A stretch of DNA of 19,433 nucleotides from an uncultured Collinsella sp. (GCA_900542275.1 UQMW01000043.1:1-19433); one strand, 5' to 3'; counted from the stretch's first letter, positions 1 through 7,782 are shown. The notes: generated by a model not told the origin, from the sequence alone. Numbers and translations are program-made.

Positions 1-6
1 GCCGGG

Positions 7-56
7 GTGCCTTCCTCTGAGAAGTTCGCGAAGCCCACTTCTCCGAGGAAGGGCAC
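7..56. terminator. Long hairpin downstream of the phosphoketolase gene
   Basis: Arms 7-25 and 37-56 pair over 18 bp, with one bulged G and one T/C mismatch. The outer part is GTGCC-TTCCTC against GAGGAAGGGCAC and the inner part is GAGAAGT against ACTTCTC; the loop is 11 nt. It lies 40 bp past the phosphoketolase stop codon, where a terminator is expected. Neither side carries a clear T-run, so it may be a weak terminator, an mRNA 3'-end stabiliser, or belong to a gene beyond the left edge. Confidence 0.45.
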
Positions 57-95
57 CAGCCCGGAGGCGGCCCCAGCGCGAGACCGTCCCGGATG

Positions 96-2624
96 CTATT
101 CGTTGTCGCCGGCAGTTAGCTGCGTTGCGGAGAGCACGCCGTCGGCTGCGGTTGCGGCAGCGGCGTCGGGCCAGACCCAGTCGGTAAAGGCCGGGTGATC
201 GAAGCCCTCGTCGCACGCGAACTCAAAGGCCTCGGTGCGGAAGGCCTCCCACTCATCAATCTGCTCGGCAAACTTATCGGCGTCGACCATGCGCAGCACG
301 TCGGCGGCCAAAGCCCAACGGTCCATGTTGTTCAGGCGCAGCATGTCGAACGGCGTGGTCGTGGAGCCCTTCTCCTCGTAGCCGTGGACGCGGAACGCGT
401 CGTGTCCGGGGCGGTTCCAGATCAGGCGGCGAATCGTGCCGGCATAGGCGTGGAACGCGAAGAGCACGGGCTTCTCGCCGCAGCCAAACAGCTCAGCCCA
501 GCGCTCGTCGCTTATAGCCTGGTCGTTCTCGCAGACGTTCTGAATCTTGAGCAGATCGACCACGTTGACGAACCATACCTTGATGCCCAGCTCGCGCAGC
601 ATATCGGTTGCAGCCAGAGCCTCGAGCGTCGGCACGTCGCCACAGGTGGCGACCACGACATCGGCCTCGGTGAGTGAGTCAGCGGTCGATGCCCACTCCC
701 AATTTGCGACGCCCTCGGCGAGCTCGGCCTTTGCCTCGTCGACCGTCTGGAAGGTCGGGGCGGGCTGCTTGCCGCAGAAGATGGCGTTGACGCAGTCGGT
801 GGACTGGTAGACGCGCTCGGCCACGGCGAGAGCCATGTTAGCGTCGGCCGGATAGTAAGCGTTCACGATATGCGTGTCGTTGGCCTTGTTGAGCAGCAGG
901 TCGATAAAGCCGGGATCCTGGTGCGAGAAGCCGTTGTGGTCCTGACGCCAAACATGGCTCGACAGCAAAATGTTGAGGCCGCTGATGGGGGCACGCCACG
1001 GAATCTCGCGCTTGGTAGCCTCGAGCCACTTGCAGTGCTGGTTGACCATTGAGTCGACCACATGGACAAAGCTCTCGTAGGAGCTCCACACGCCGGAGCG
1101 GCCGGTGAGCACATAGGCCTCGAGGAAGCCCTCGCACTGGTGCTCGGACAGCTGCTCGACAACCTTGCCGGAGCCAGCGAGCAGCTCGTCGTTGGCCTCG
1201 TCCTCGTAGAAGCCGGCATCCCACTGCTTCTTGGTCACCTTATAAGCGGCCTGCAGGCGGTTGGACGCGGTCTCGTCGGGACCGAAGATGCGGAAGTCGT
1301 CCATGTTCTTGGCCAGAACGTCGGCAGTGTACTCACCAAAGACGCGGGCAGCCTCGGTGGAGCCCCAACCATGGCCCTTCTCGGCGACGGGAATCTCGTG
1401 GGCGTGGATATCGGGCAGCTCGAGCTCGCGACGCACCTTGCCGCCGTTCGCGTTGGGGTTGGCGCCAATACGCAGCTCGCCGGTCGGCATAAAGGCCGTT
1501 ACCTCGGGGCGCACCTGGCCCTCGGGCGTAAAGAGCTCCTCGGGCTTGTAGGAGCGCAGCCACTCGCGCAGCACGCGGAAGTGCTCGTGAGTGTCCTTGG
1601 CGCTTGCCAGCGGCACCTGATGGGCGCGCCAGGAGTCCTCGGTCTTCTTGCCGTCGATTTGCTTGGGGCAGGTCCAGCCCTTGGGCGTACGGAACACAAT
1701 CATGGGGTAGGCCGGGCGGACCACGGTCTCGCCCGCGGCAGCCTGGGCCTGCGCGGTGGCCTTGATGTCACAAATCTCGTCAAAGACCTGCTCAAACAGG
1801 GCGGCAAAGCGCTCATGGATGCTTGCGTGGCTCTCGTCGTCAAAGCCGGCGATAAAGAAGTGCGGCTTATAGCCCATACCCTCAAAGAACTTGGTGAGCT
1901 CTTCGTCGGACACGCGGGCGAGGATGGTGGGGTTGGCGATCTTGTAGCCGTTGAGGTGCAGGATCGGCAGGACGATACCGTCGGTTGCCGGGTTCACGAG
2001 CTTGTTGGACTGCCAAGAAGTCGCGAGCGGGCCGGTCTCGGACTCGCCGTCGCCCACCACGGCCACGGCCAGCAGGCTCGGGTTGTCCATGACGGCACCG
2101 TAAGCGTGGCTGAGCGTGTAGCCGAGCTCGCCGCCCTCGTGGATGGAGCCGGGCGTCTCGGGCGCAAAGTGGCTCGGGATGCCGCCGGGATAGGAGAACT
2201 GGCGGAAGAACTTCTGCAGGCCGGCCTCGTCATTGGTGATGTCGGGGCGGATCTCGCGGTAAGTACCGTCGAGCAGCGACTGGGCGGTGCCGGCGGGGCC
2301 ACCGTGACCCGGGCCCATCAAGAAAATGGCGTTCTGGTTGTGATCGGCAATAAGGCGGTTGACGTGGCCGAACAGGAAGTTGATGCCAGGCGTGGTGCCC
2401 CAGTGACCAACCAGGCGATGCTTGACGTCCGGACGACCGAAGTCGCGCGCCTCGCCAGTCTTATCGTCGACAAAGTCAGCGCGCATCAGCGGGTTGGAGC
2501 GAAGGTAGATCTGACCGACGGACAGGTAGTTCGAAGCGCGCCAATACAGATCGACACCCTCGAGCTCGGAAGCCGGCACCTCGTGCCCCAGCTTTTGCCA
2601 CGGCGTCCCCAGTGTTTTAGCCAT
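96..2624 (-). CDS. xfp: Xylulose-5-phosphate/fructose-6-phosphate phosphoketolase
   Basis: Thiamine-diphosphate enzyme of the cytoplasm. It splits xylulose 5-phosphate (and often fructose 6-phosphate) with phosphate to give acetyl phosphate plus glyceraldehyde 3-phosphate or erythrose 4-phosphate, the key step of the bifid shunt and pentose fermentation. The protein is 842 aa, slightly longer than the usual roughly 790-825 aa. Family motifs are clear: HWGTTPG (residues 74-80), GPGHGGPA (104-111), YPGGIPSHF near 145-153, and the diphosphate/Mg motif GDGESETG (191-198). The ATG at 2624 is preceded by GAAGGGA at good spacing. The LacI-family gene lies upstream on the same strand, and two LacI-type operators sit in the 205-bp gap between them, so this gene is probably its main target. 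Family assignment is very secure. Preference for F6P or X5P cannot be read from the sequence. Confidence 0.97.
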   Translation of the reverse strand: MAKTLGTPWQKLGHEVPASELEGVDLYWRASNYLSVGQIYLRSNPLMRADFVDDKTGEARDFGRPDVKHRLVGHWGTTPGINFLFGHVNRLIADHNQNAIFLMGPGHGGPAGTAQSLLDGTYREIRPDITNDEAGLQKFFRQFSYPGGIPSHFAPETPGSIHEGGELGYTLSHAYGAVMDNPSLLAVAVVGDGESETGPLATSWQSNKLVNPATDGIVLPILHLNGYKIANPTILARVSDEELTKFFEGMGYKPHFFIAGFDDESHASIHERFAALFEQVFDEICDIKATAQAQAAAGETVVRPAYPMIVFRTPKGWTCPKQIDGKKTEDSWRAHQVPLASAKDTHEHFRVLREWLRSYKPEELFTPEGQVRPEVTAFMPTGELRIGANPNANGGKVRRELELPDIHAHEIPVAEKGHGWGSTEAARVFGEYTADVLAKNMDDFRIFGPDETASNRLQAAYKVTKKQWDAGFYEDEANDELLAGSGKVVEQLSEHQCEGFLEAYVLTGRSGVWSSYESFVHVVDSMVNQHCKWLEATKREIPWRAPISGLNILLSSHVWRQDHNGFSHQDPGFIDLLLNKANDTHIVNAYYPADANMALAVAERVYQSTDCVNAIFCGKQPAPTFQTVDEAKAELAEGVANWEWASTADSLTEADVVVATCGDVPTLEALAATDMLRELGIKVWFVNVVDLLKIQNVCENDQAISDERWAELFGCGEKPVLFAFHAYAGTIRRLIWNRPGHDAFRVHGYEEKGSTTTPFDMLRLNNMDRWALAADVLRMVDADKFAEQIDEWEAFRTEAFEFACDEGFDHPAFTDWVWPDAAAATAADGVLSATQLTAGDNE

Positions 2625-2682
2625 TGTTTATGTCCCTTCGCTGCGCGGTCACCCTCCGATACGGCAACCATTCGTTGGGACT

Positions 2683-2688
2683 AGTATA
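2683..2688 (-). promoter_or_regulatory. Putative -10 box of the phosphoketolase promoter
   Basis: On the minus strand this reads TATACT, a 5/6 match to the consensus -10. It lies 59 bp upstream of the xfp start. No good -35 box is seen at 17 bp, and that position is occupied by the first LacI-type operator. This fits a promoter that the repressor blocks directly. Confidence 0.5.
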
Positions 2689-2690
2689 TT

Positions 2691-2708
2691 TGCTAAAACG
2701 TTTTATCA
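2691..2708. promoter_or_regulatory. LacI-family operator, promoter-proximal copy
   Basis: The site reads TGCTAAAACGTTTTATCA. It differs at one base from the perfect palindrome TGATAAAACGTTTTATCA, with the central CpG typical of LacI-family operators. It sits immediately upstream of the xfp -10 box, where a bound repressor would exclude RNA polymerase. The adjacent LacI-family protein is the likely ligand. Confidence 0.72.
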
Positions 2709-2711
2709 TGG

Positions 2712-2729
2712 TGAAAAAACGTTTTATCA
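2712..2729. promoter_or_regulatory. LacI-family operator, distal copy
   Basis: The site reads TGAAAAAACGTTTTATCA, again one base away from TGATAAAACGTTTTATCA. Its centre is exactly 21 bp from that of the promoter-proximal copy, about two helical turns, so two dimers would bind the same face of the DNA. Confidence 0.72.
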
Positions 2730-2828
2730 TCTCTATCAAACACACCAATTGGCAAAACGCAACATTCACCTGCGGCATTGCCTGTCACAGATGCTCCACA
2801 TTCGATCTTCTCGAATTGATAAACATGT

Positions 2829-3857
2829 TTAGTTGTATTTAGTAAGTTCTAGAACGCTGCCCTTCACAATGAGAGCAGGCTCCAGAACCACTTCTTCGGC
2901 ACGCCTGCCGCCCTTGCCGGCAAGACGTTTGGACATGCAACCAAAGGCATGCTCGGCAAGCACGCCCGGATCCTGCTCGATCGCGGTCAGCGCCGGCTCA
3001 AAGAGAACGTCGGCAGCCGAGTTGTCATAGCTCACCACCGAGATATCGCCCGGGATGCTCTTCCCCATCTCGTGCAAGCGCTTGAGCAAACCGAGGGCGA
3101 TGTTGTCCGAACTTGCGAACACGGCGGTGGCATCGGTTGCGAGCACCGCCTCCGAGGCCTCGTAGGCACTCGGAATGTAGTACTCGCTCTCGAACTCCAA
3201 GCGCGCGTCGATGGGCAGGCCAACCTCGCGCAGCGCGCGTTCATAGCCGGCAAGTCGTTTGCGACCCGTATTGGAGCGACGCGCGTTAACCAAGCAGGCA
3301 ATACGGCGGTGGCCCTGCTCGATCAGATAGCGGGTGGCCATATAGCCGCCCATCTCGTGGTCGAACATCACCTTGTCGCACTCGAGCCCCTCAATGGCAC
3401 GGTCGACCATTACAGCCGGGATGGGAAGGTGGCTGACTTCCTCGCGCAGGGCGCGGTCGTCGGAGAACTCGTCACCTACCACCAGGAAGACGCCATCGAC
3501 ACCGCGCGTCACCAGCTGACGCAACAGCTCCAGATCGTCATCGGCGCTTCCGCCCGAGCTGGTAATAAAGAGCGCGTAGCCGTCCTCGCGGCAGCGCTTT
3601 TCCAAGCTGCCGGCGAGCGAGGCGAAAAAGCGGCTCTCGATGTTGGGAACGATAAGGCCCAGGGTGCGCGACTCGCGCATGACCAGGCTGCGCGCGATCT
3701 GGTTGGGAACATAGTGATTGCGCGCCGCAACCTCCTTGATGAGTTTGCGGTTTTCTTCCGAGATGCGACAGGGCCGATTATTGAGAACAAGCGAGACCGA
3801 TGAAGGGGAAAGCCCCACCTCTTGGGCAATCTGCTTGAGGGTGACTTTGTTGGCCAT
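2829..3857 (-). CDS. LacI-family transcriptional repressor
   Basis: A 342-aa sugar-responsive DNA-binding regulator of normal LacI/GalR length. The N-terminal helix-turn-helix covers about residues 4-24 (TLKQIAQEVGLSPSSVSLVL). It is followed by the hinge helix around YVPNQIARSLV and a periplasmic-binding-protein-like effector domain with the usual GVDGVFLV, RRIACL and VSVVSYDN-type segments (here ISVVSYDN). The ATG at 3857 was chosen over a longer upstream reading because GGAAGGAG lies 7 nt before it and the family N-terminus begins there. The upstream frame runs antisense to murB. Palindromic operators occur both in its own promoter and ahead of the downstream phosphoketolase gene, so I infer that it autoregulates and represses xfp. 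The effector is unknown; a pentose or a sugar phosphate would fit xfp. Confidence 0.93.
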   Translation of the reverse strand: MANKVTLKQIAQEVGLSPSSVSLVLNNRPCRISEENRKLIKEVAARNHYVPNQIARSLVMRESRTLGLIVPNIESRFFASLAGSLEKRCREDGYALFITSSGGSADDDLELLRQLVTRGVDGVFLVVGDEFSDDRALREEVSHLPIPAVMVDRAIEGLECDKVMFDHEMGGYMATRYLIEQGHRRIACLVNARRSNTGRKRLAGYERALREVGLPIDARLEFESEYYIPSAYEASEAVLATDATAVFASSDNIALGLLKRLHEMGKSIPGDISVVSYDNSAADVLFEPALTAIEQDPGVLAEHAFGCMSKRLAGKGGRRAEEVVLEPALIVKGSVLELTKYN

Positions 3858-3892
3858 CTCGCTCCTTCCGGGTTTACGCGCAATCTCTTGAA

Positions 3893-3898
3893 AGTATA
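3893..3898 (-). promoter_or_regulatory. Putative -10 box of the lacI-family gene
   Basis: TATACT on the minus strand, 36 bp upstream of the ATG at 3857. The -35 region is poor and lies next to the operator at 3920-3936, matching the arrangement at the xfp promoter. Confidence 0.45.
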
Positions 3899-3919
3899 GC
3901 GACTGCCCCTCTACCTCGA

Positions 3920-3936
3920 TGATAAACACTTTATCA
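3920..3936. promoter_or_regulatory. LacI-type operator in the regulator's own promoter
   Basis: The site TGATAAACACTTTATCA is a perfect 7-3-7 inverted repeat. Its arms, TGATAAA and TTTATCA, are identical to those of the xfp operator consensus, but the centre is CAC and the total is one base shorter. It covers the -35 region of the lacI-family gene and lies in the divergent gap shared with murB. Confidence 0.62.
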
Positions 3937-4040
3937 ATCCGGTGGACGGCAGTTTTATCGCCGCCAGCGCACCAAATACATCTGGGTGGGGTATATTGCA
4001 ATCGATTGATGAGAACGACCACCAAAAGGCGGATATTCGT

Positions 4041-5003
4041 ATGCACGAGAACGACTTTTTTAACGAGGACCTGCTGTGCGCGCTCGCTGGCGTTGCCGGC
4101 GAGGACAACGTGTTGATGAGCGAGCCCATGCGCGAGCACACCACGTTTAAGATCGGTGGCCCGGCCGATGTCTTTGTCACGCCCGATACCGAGCAGGGCC
4201 TCGTCGCCACGCTTGACACCTGCTATCGCTGTGATCTGCCGCTCACCATCGTAGGCAACGGCTCGGACCTGCTCGTCGGAGACAAGGGCATCCGCGGCGT
4301 CGTCGTGGCGCTGGGCGAGGGCCTCTCCGACATTACGGTCGACGGCACGCACGTCACGGCGGCAGCCGGCGCCCTGCTTTCCGATGTCGCCGCGGCAGCA
4401 GCCGAGGCCGGCCTCACCGGCATGGAGCCCATCTCGGGCATCCCCGGATCGGTCGGCGGCGCCTGCTACATGAACGCCGGTGCCTATGGTGCCTGCATGG
4501 CCGATGTGCTGGAGTCTGTGCGTGTCTACAAGCCCGCCCGCATGCTCGACGACGGCACCCGCGGCAGCGGCAACATCATCGAGTTCGATGTCGATGAGCT
4601 CAACCTGGGCTATCGCAAGAGCCGCATTGCCGACGACGGCTTCATCGTTCTTTCGGCCACCTTCAATCTCGCCCCGGGCAACGCCGCGATGATCAAGGCC
4701 GACATGGACGAATACCGCCAGCGCCGCGAGGACAAGCAGCCGCTCGACATGCCGAGCGCCGGCTCCACCTTCAAGCGCCCCGAGGGCTACTTTGCCGGCA
4801 AGCTCATCATGGACGCCGGCCTGCGCGGCCATGCCGTCGGCGGTGCGCAGGTAAGCGAGAAGCACTGCGGCTTCATCGTCAACGCCGACCACGCCACCGC
4901 AGCCGACGTCGACGAACTCATCCGCCACATCCAAGCAACCGTCAAAGACCAATTCGACGTAGACCTAGAACCCGAAGTCCACCGAGTAGGCGAATTCCTC
5001 TAA
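4041..5003 (+). CDS. murB: UDP-N-acetylenolpyruvoylglucosamine reductase
   Basis: FAD enzyme of cytoplasmic peptidoglycan synthesis. It reduces UDP-GlcNAc-enolpyruvate to UDP-MurNAc with NADPH. The 320-aa protein shows the FAD-binding segments HTTFKIGGPADVFV, GNGSDLLVGD and GIPGSVGGACYMNAGAYG. The catalytic Ser242 lies in GSTFKRP and the catalytic Glu312 in LEPEVHRVG. The segment YFAGKLI following GSTFKRP and the length suggest the shorter, Gram-positive type of MurB. The in-frame reading extends upstream to 3942, but the family N-terminus fits the ATG at 4041, which follows a purine-rich AAAAGGCGG. It stands alone, divergent from the lacI-family gene, and ends at a strong terminator. A weak -10 candidate (TATATT, 3992-3997) precedes it. 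Confidence 0.96.
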   Translation: MHENDFFNEDLLCALAGVAGEDNVLMSEPMREHTTFKIGGPADVFVTPDTEQGLVATLDTCYRCDLPLTIVGNGSDLLVGDKGIRGVVVALGEGLSDITVDGTHVTAAAGALLSDVAAAAAEAGLTGMEPISGIPGSVGGACYMNAGAYGACMADVLESVRVYKPARMLDDGTRGSGNIIEFDVDELNLGYRKSRIADDGFIVLSATFNLAPGNAAMIKADMDEYRQRREDKQPLDMPSAGSTFKRPEGYFAGKLIMDAGLRGHAVGGAQVSEKHCGFIVNADHATAADVDELIRHIQATVKDQFDVDLEPEVHRVGEFL

Positions 5004-5008
5004 CAAAG

Positions 5009-5037
5009 AAGGCCCCGAAAGGGGCCTTCGCTTTCTT
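5009..5037 (+). terminator. Rho-independent terminator of murB
   Basis: AAGGCCCC (5009-5016), loop GAAA, then GGGGCCTT (5021-5028), followed by CGCTTTCTTT. It is a perfect 8-bp stem with a stable tetraloop, starting 6 bp after the murB stop codon. Confidence 0.88.
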
Positions 5038-5081
5038 TAATTCAGACAACCAGTCCGGCGTGTTGCGCCCCGAACCCGAGA

Positions 5082-5217
5082 GGGCCGCGTGCCCGCCCGC
5101 AATATATTTGATTGATCGCGAGTTCCGCACGCAAAGAAGGCCACTTAATGTGGCCTTCGTCTTGCGCAGGACTGCCCGAGCAGGCAATCAAATATATTGC
5201 GGGCGGGCACGCGGCCC
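5082..5217. repeat. 136-bp palindromic element with perfect 33-bp inverted repeats
   Basis: The arms 5082-5114 and 5185-5217 are exact reverse complements over 33 bp, starting GGGCCGCGTGCCCGCCCGC and continuing into an AT-rich AATATATTTGATTG. The 70-bp centre contains its own 9-bp hairpin, GAAGGCCAC (5136-5144) with GTGGCCTTC (5150-5158), loop TTAAT. The flanks between (CGCAA with TTGCG, AGTTCC with GGACT) are also partly complementary, so the whole unit can fold into one long imperfect stem. It fills the gap between the convergent murB and hydrolase genes and ends 8 bp from the hydrolase stop codon. No open frame or target-site duplication is evident. It may be a non-autonomous mobile repeat (MITE or REP-like) or a bidirectional terminator. 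Confidence 0.85.
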
Positions 5218-5225
5218 AACTTGCC

Positions 5226-6431
5226 TTACGACAGCACCACGCCGCCAAGCCAGCCCCAGCGCACGCCAGAGCCAGTGCCATAGAAGCTAATAAACGAGTC
5301 AAGCGACTTAGACGTAATGGCGCCCTCGTTGCTCATAACGATGCCACCGCCAACATAGATGCCCACGTGACCGTAAATCAGGCCAGGCGCACCGGTGCCG
5401 CTATGCGAGGAGTCGGCCACGATCATGCCCACCTGCAGCGCCGAGCGGTCAGAGCTATAGCACCAGGCGTTAAACATATCGCACGCGTTACCGCCAAAGT
5501 AGCCAACGCCGGCGTTGCGGAAGACGTTGGTAACCCACGCTGCGCACCAGTTCTGACCCGGGGAAGGCGTGGAGTAGCACGCGTTGACGACGGCCTGCTG
5601 CTTGCCCGATCCGGCATTCTGCTGCGGAGTTCCGGGAGCATACGATCCGCCACCCGAGCTCGAACCGCCCGAGTAGGAATTGTTCTTGTTCGCGGCGGCG
5701 GCAGCGGCGGCGGCCTTCCTGGCAGCCTCCTCGGCCTGGGCGGCAGCGAGGATCTCGGAATCGCGCTGAGCCATGAGCTCCTTGACGTCGTCGGAAAGAC
5801 TGTTCAGCACGGTCTGGACTTCTTGCTGCTTGGCCTGCATATCCTGCATCTGAGCCGTCTGCTGGTCCTTGAGCTTCTCCAAGTCGGCCTTTTGTGCTTC
5901 GAGCTCGGTCTTCTGTGCGTCGAGCTCAGCCTGAATCGTCTGGATATCCTCGATGGCATCGCGGTCGCTCTTGTTAATCTTCTCAACGTAATGCGCGTTG
6001 GCGACGAGTTCCTCAAACGAGCCTGAGGCCAGCAGCAGCGACAGGATGTTCGTGCCGCCGGACTTGTAGCTGGCGGCCACGCGATCGGAAAGATCGCCGC
6101 GTTTCTTTTTGAGCTCGGCCTTCTTCTCGTCAATCTGCGCCTGCGTGTCGTCGATCTGGCCCTGTACGCCCTCGATATCGTTGAGGGTCTGGGCATTCTT
6201 GCTGGCCAGCGCCGCGTATTCATTTGCGATGCTGTCGAGCTGGGCCTGAACCTCGTCGAGCTGGGCCTGGGCGGCATTCAGTTTATCGGTGGTTTCTTTG
6301 GAAGCCTCCGCCGCATGGGCGCGAGTGGGCAAGCCAAAAAGAACTGCCGCAGAAGTGGCGCCGAACAGGGCCTTGAGGGCGGTACGGCGCGAGAGCTCCT
6401 GGGAAAGGATGGAATCGCTGTTTGGTGACAT
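5226..6431 (-). CDS. Secreted coiled-coil peptidoglycan hydrolase with CHAP/NlpC-like domain
   Basis: A 401-aa exported protein that probably cuts peptidoglycan during growth or cell separation. Residues 1-40 form a signal peptide with a twin-arginine motif (SRRTALKAL, Arg15-Arg16), a hydrophobic core and a cleavage site after AHA. Residues 41 to about 245 are a long Ala/Gln/Glu/Lys-rich coiled coil like the regulatory domain of PcsB and CwlO-type hydrolases. An Ala-rich stretch and a Gly/Ser linker (about 236-265) follow. The C-terminal domain has the amidase signature: Cys296 in NWCAAWV and His355 in YGHVGIYVG, which are probably catalytic. In PcsB relatives, FtsEX-type partners act on the coiled coil; no such partner is in this window. 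The ATG at 6431 follows GGAG. CHAP and NlpC/P60 cannot be firmly separated by eye. Confidence 0.9.
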   Translation of the reverse strand: MSPNSDSILSQELSRRTALKALFGATSAAVLFGLPTRAHAAEASKETTDKLNAAQAQLDEVQAQLDSIANEYAALASKNAQTLNDIEGVQGQIDDTQAQIDEKKAELKKKRGDLSDRVAASYKSGGTNILSLLLASGSFEELVANAHYVEKINKSDRDAIEDIQTIQAELDAQKTELEAQKADLEKLKDQQTAQMQDMQAKQQEVQTVLNSLSDDVKELMAQRDSEILAAAQAEEAARKAAAAAAAANKNNSYSGGSSSGGGSYAPGTPQQNAGSGKQQAVVNACYSTPSPGQNWCAAWVTNVFRNAGVGYFGGNACDMFNAWCYSSDRSALQVGMIVADSSHSGTGAPGLIYGHVGIYVGGGIVMSNEGAITSKSLDSFISFYGTGSGVRWGWLGGVVLS

Positions 6432-6475
6432 ATGTACTCCGTTACATGCTTATTTATATGTCGCTCAATTCATAC

Positions 6476-6503
6476 ATATTAGCGTACATATGGCGCGTCC
6501 CAA
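6476..6503 (-). promoter_or_regulatory. Candidate promoter of the cell wall hydrolase gene
   Basis: On the minus strand, TTGGGA (6498-6503) and TAATAT (6476-6481) are separated by 16 bp, each a 4/6 match to consensus. A start site near 6469 would give a leader of about 40 nt. Confidence 0.35.
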
Positions 6504-6655
6504 CGATTTCCACGAACGGCAGGAAACTGCAAGGTCGACGGCTCGTAAGCAAATGCCAAAGATCAGGTTATGCGTACGCAAGCTCTTGTATGAGTACGTT
6601 AACATAATCCTCTGATTTTCCCGCCGCGTACGTTTTTTGGAACAACTGTCTGCGC

Positions 6656-6661
6656 TATACT
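6656..6661 (+). promoter_or_regulatory. Putative -10 box of the galE promoter
   Basis: TATACT lies 37 bp upstream of the galE ATG, in an otherwise AT-moderate leader. No convincing -35 box is seen at 17 bp; only a T-run is present there. Confidence 0.42.
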
Positions 6662-6698
6662 CCCCTGAAGAAGTGTTCCTGATTCGATAGGAGACTAC

Positions 6699-7760
6699 AT
6701 GTCCAAAGCACTCGACCCCAAAGACACCTGCGTCCTCGTTACCGGTGGCGCCGGCTTTATCGGCTCGCACACCGTCGTTCAGCTGCTAGAGGGTGGCTAC
6801 CAGGTCGTCATCGTCGATGATCTCTCCAACTCCAGCGCCGTCGCCGTCGACCGCGTCAAGACCATCGTGGGCGACGAGGCCGCCAAGAACCTCACCTTCT
6901 ACGAGGCCAACGTGCTCGACCGCGATGCGATGAACAAGATCTTCGATACCCATCAGATTGACCGCGTCATCCACTTTGCCGGCTTTAAGGCCGTCGGCGA
7001 GTCGGTGAGCAAGCCCGTCGAGTACTACCACAACAACATCGAGAACACCCTGGTGCTCATCGACGTCATGCGCAATCATGGCTGCAAGTCCATCATCTTC
7101 TCGAGCTCCTCGACCGTCTACGGCGACCCGGACAACCCACCCGTCACCGAGGAGGATCCTAAGAAGCCCGCGACCAACCCCTATGGTTGGACTAAGTGGA
7201 TGATCGAGCAGATCCTTATGGACGTCCACACCGCCGACCCCGAGTGGGACGTCGTGCTGCTCCGTTACTTCAACCCCATCGGCGCTCATCCGTCGGGCCT
7301 GATCGGCGAGGACCCCAAGGGCATCCCCAACAACCTGGTGCCCTATGTCGCCCAGGTCGCCGTGGGCAAGCTCGAGGCCGTTCAGGTCTTCGGCAACGAC
7401 TACCCCACCCCCGACGGCACCGGCGTGCGCGACTACATCCACGTGTGCGATCTGGCCTCTGGTCACGTTGCCGCCCTTAACTGGATGAACGGCAAGACCG
7501 GCGTCGAGATCTTTAACCTGGGCACCGGCACCGGCACCTCGGTACTCGAGGTCGTCGCCGCCTTCTCCAAGGCTTGTGGCAAGGAGCTACCCTACGTGAT
7601 CCGCGAGCGCCGCGCCGGCGACATCGCCGCCAACTGGTGCGATGCCTCCAAGGCCGAGCGCATGATGGGCTGGAAGGCCCAGTACGACATCGCGGACATG
7701 TGCCGCGATAGCTGGAACTGGCAGAGCCACAACCCCAACGGCTTCGCCGACGCCGAGTAG
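6699..7760 (+). CDS. galE: UDP-glucose 4-epimerase
   Basis: Cytoplasmic NAD-dependent epimerase of the Leloir pathway. It interconverts UDP-glucose and UDP-galactose, which serves galactose use and supplies sugars for surface polysaccharides. The 353-aa protein starts with a Rossmann NAD motif, TGGAGFIG (residues 15-22), has SSSSTVYGDP with the catalytic Ser/Thr, and the short-chain dehydrogenase pair Tyr162 and Lys166 in NPYGWTK. GVRDYIHV and FNLGTGTG are typical of GalE rather than of dTDP-glucose dehydratases. It is slightly longer than the 338-aa E. coli enzyme. AGGAG precedes the ATG at 6699. It is monocistronic with its own terminator, so it need not be co-regulated with the maltodextrin genes. 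Specificity for UDP-Glc or UDP-GlcNAc is not settled. Confidence 0.95.
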   Translation: MSKALDPKDTCVLVTGGAGFIGSHTVVQLLEGGYQVVIVDDLSNSSAVAVDRVKTIVGDEAAKNLTFYEANVLDRDAMNKIFDTHQIDRVIHFAGFKAVGESVSKPVEYYHNNIENTLVLIDVMRNHGCKSIIFSSSSTVYGDPDNPPVTEEDPKKPATNPYGWTKWMIEQILMDVHTADPEWDVVLLRYFNPIGAHPSGLIGEDPKGIPNNLVPYVAQVAVGKLEAVQVFGNDYPTPDGTGVRDYIHVCDLASGHVAALNWMNGKTGVEIFNLGTGTGTSVLEVVAAFSKACGKELPYVIRERRAGDIAANWCDASKAERMMGWKAQYDIADMCRDSWNWQSHNPNGFADAE

Positions 7761-7782
7761 CAAAAACCTACATACCGCTCTT

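Noticed and set aside
1062..2684. 540-codon open frame antisense to the phosphoketolase gene
   Set aside because: Long antisense frames are common in GC-rich genes. It mirrors the xfp codons, has no recognisable domain and no plausible ribosome binding site.
2800..2816. ATTCGA/TCGAAT hairpin as terminator of the lacI-family gene
   Set aside because: The stem is only 6 bp, AT-rich, and has no following U-tract on the minus strand.
2821..2830. AAACATGTTT palindrome as an operator
   Set aside because: It overlaps the stop codon of the lacI-family gene, does not match either operator type here, and a 10-bp palindrome in AT-rich DNA can occur by chance.
3858..4952. 365-codon N-terminal extension of the lacI-family gene
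   Set aside because: The extension runs antisense through murB. The ATG at 3857 has a strong ribosome binding site and begins the normal LacI helix-turn-helix.
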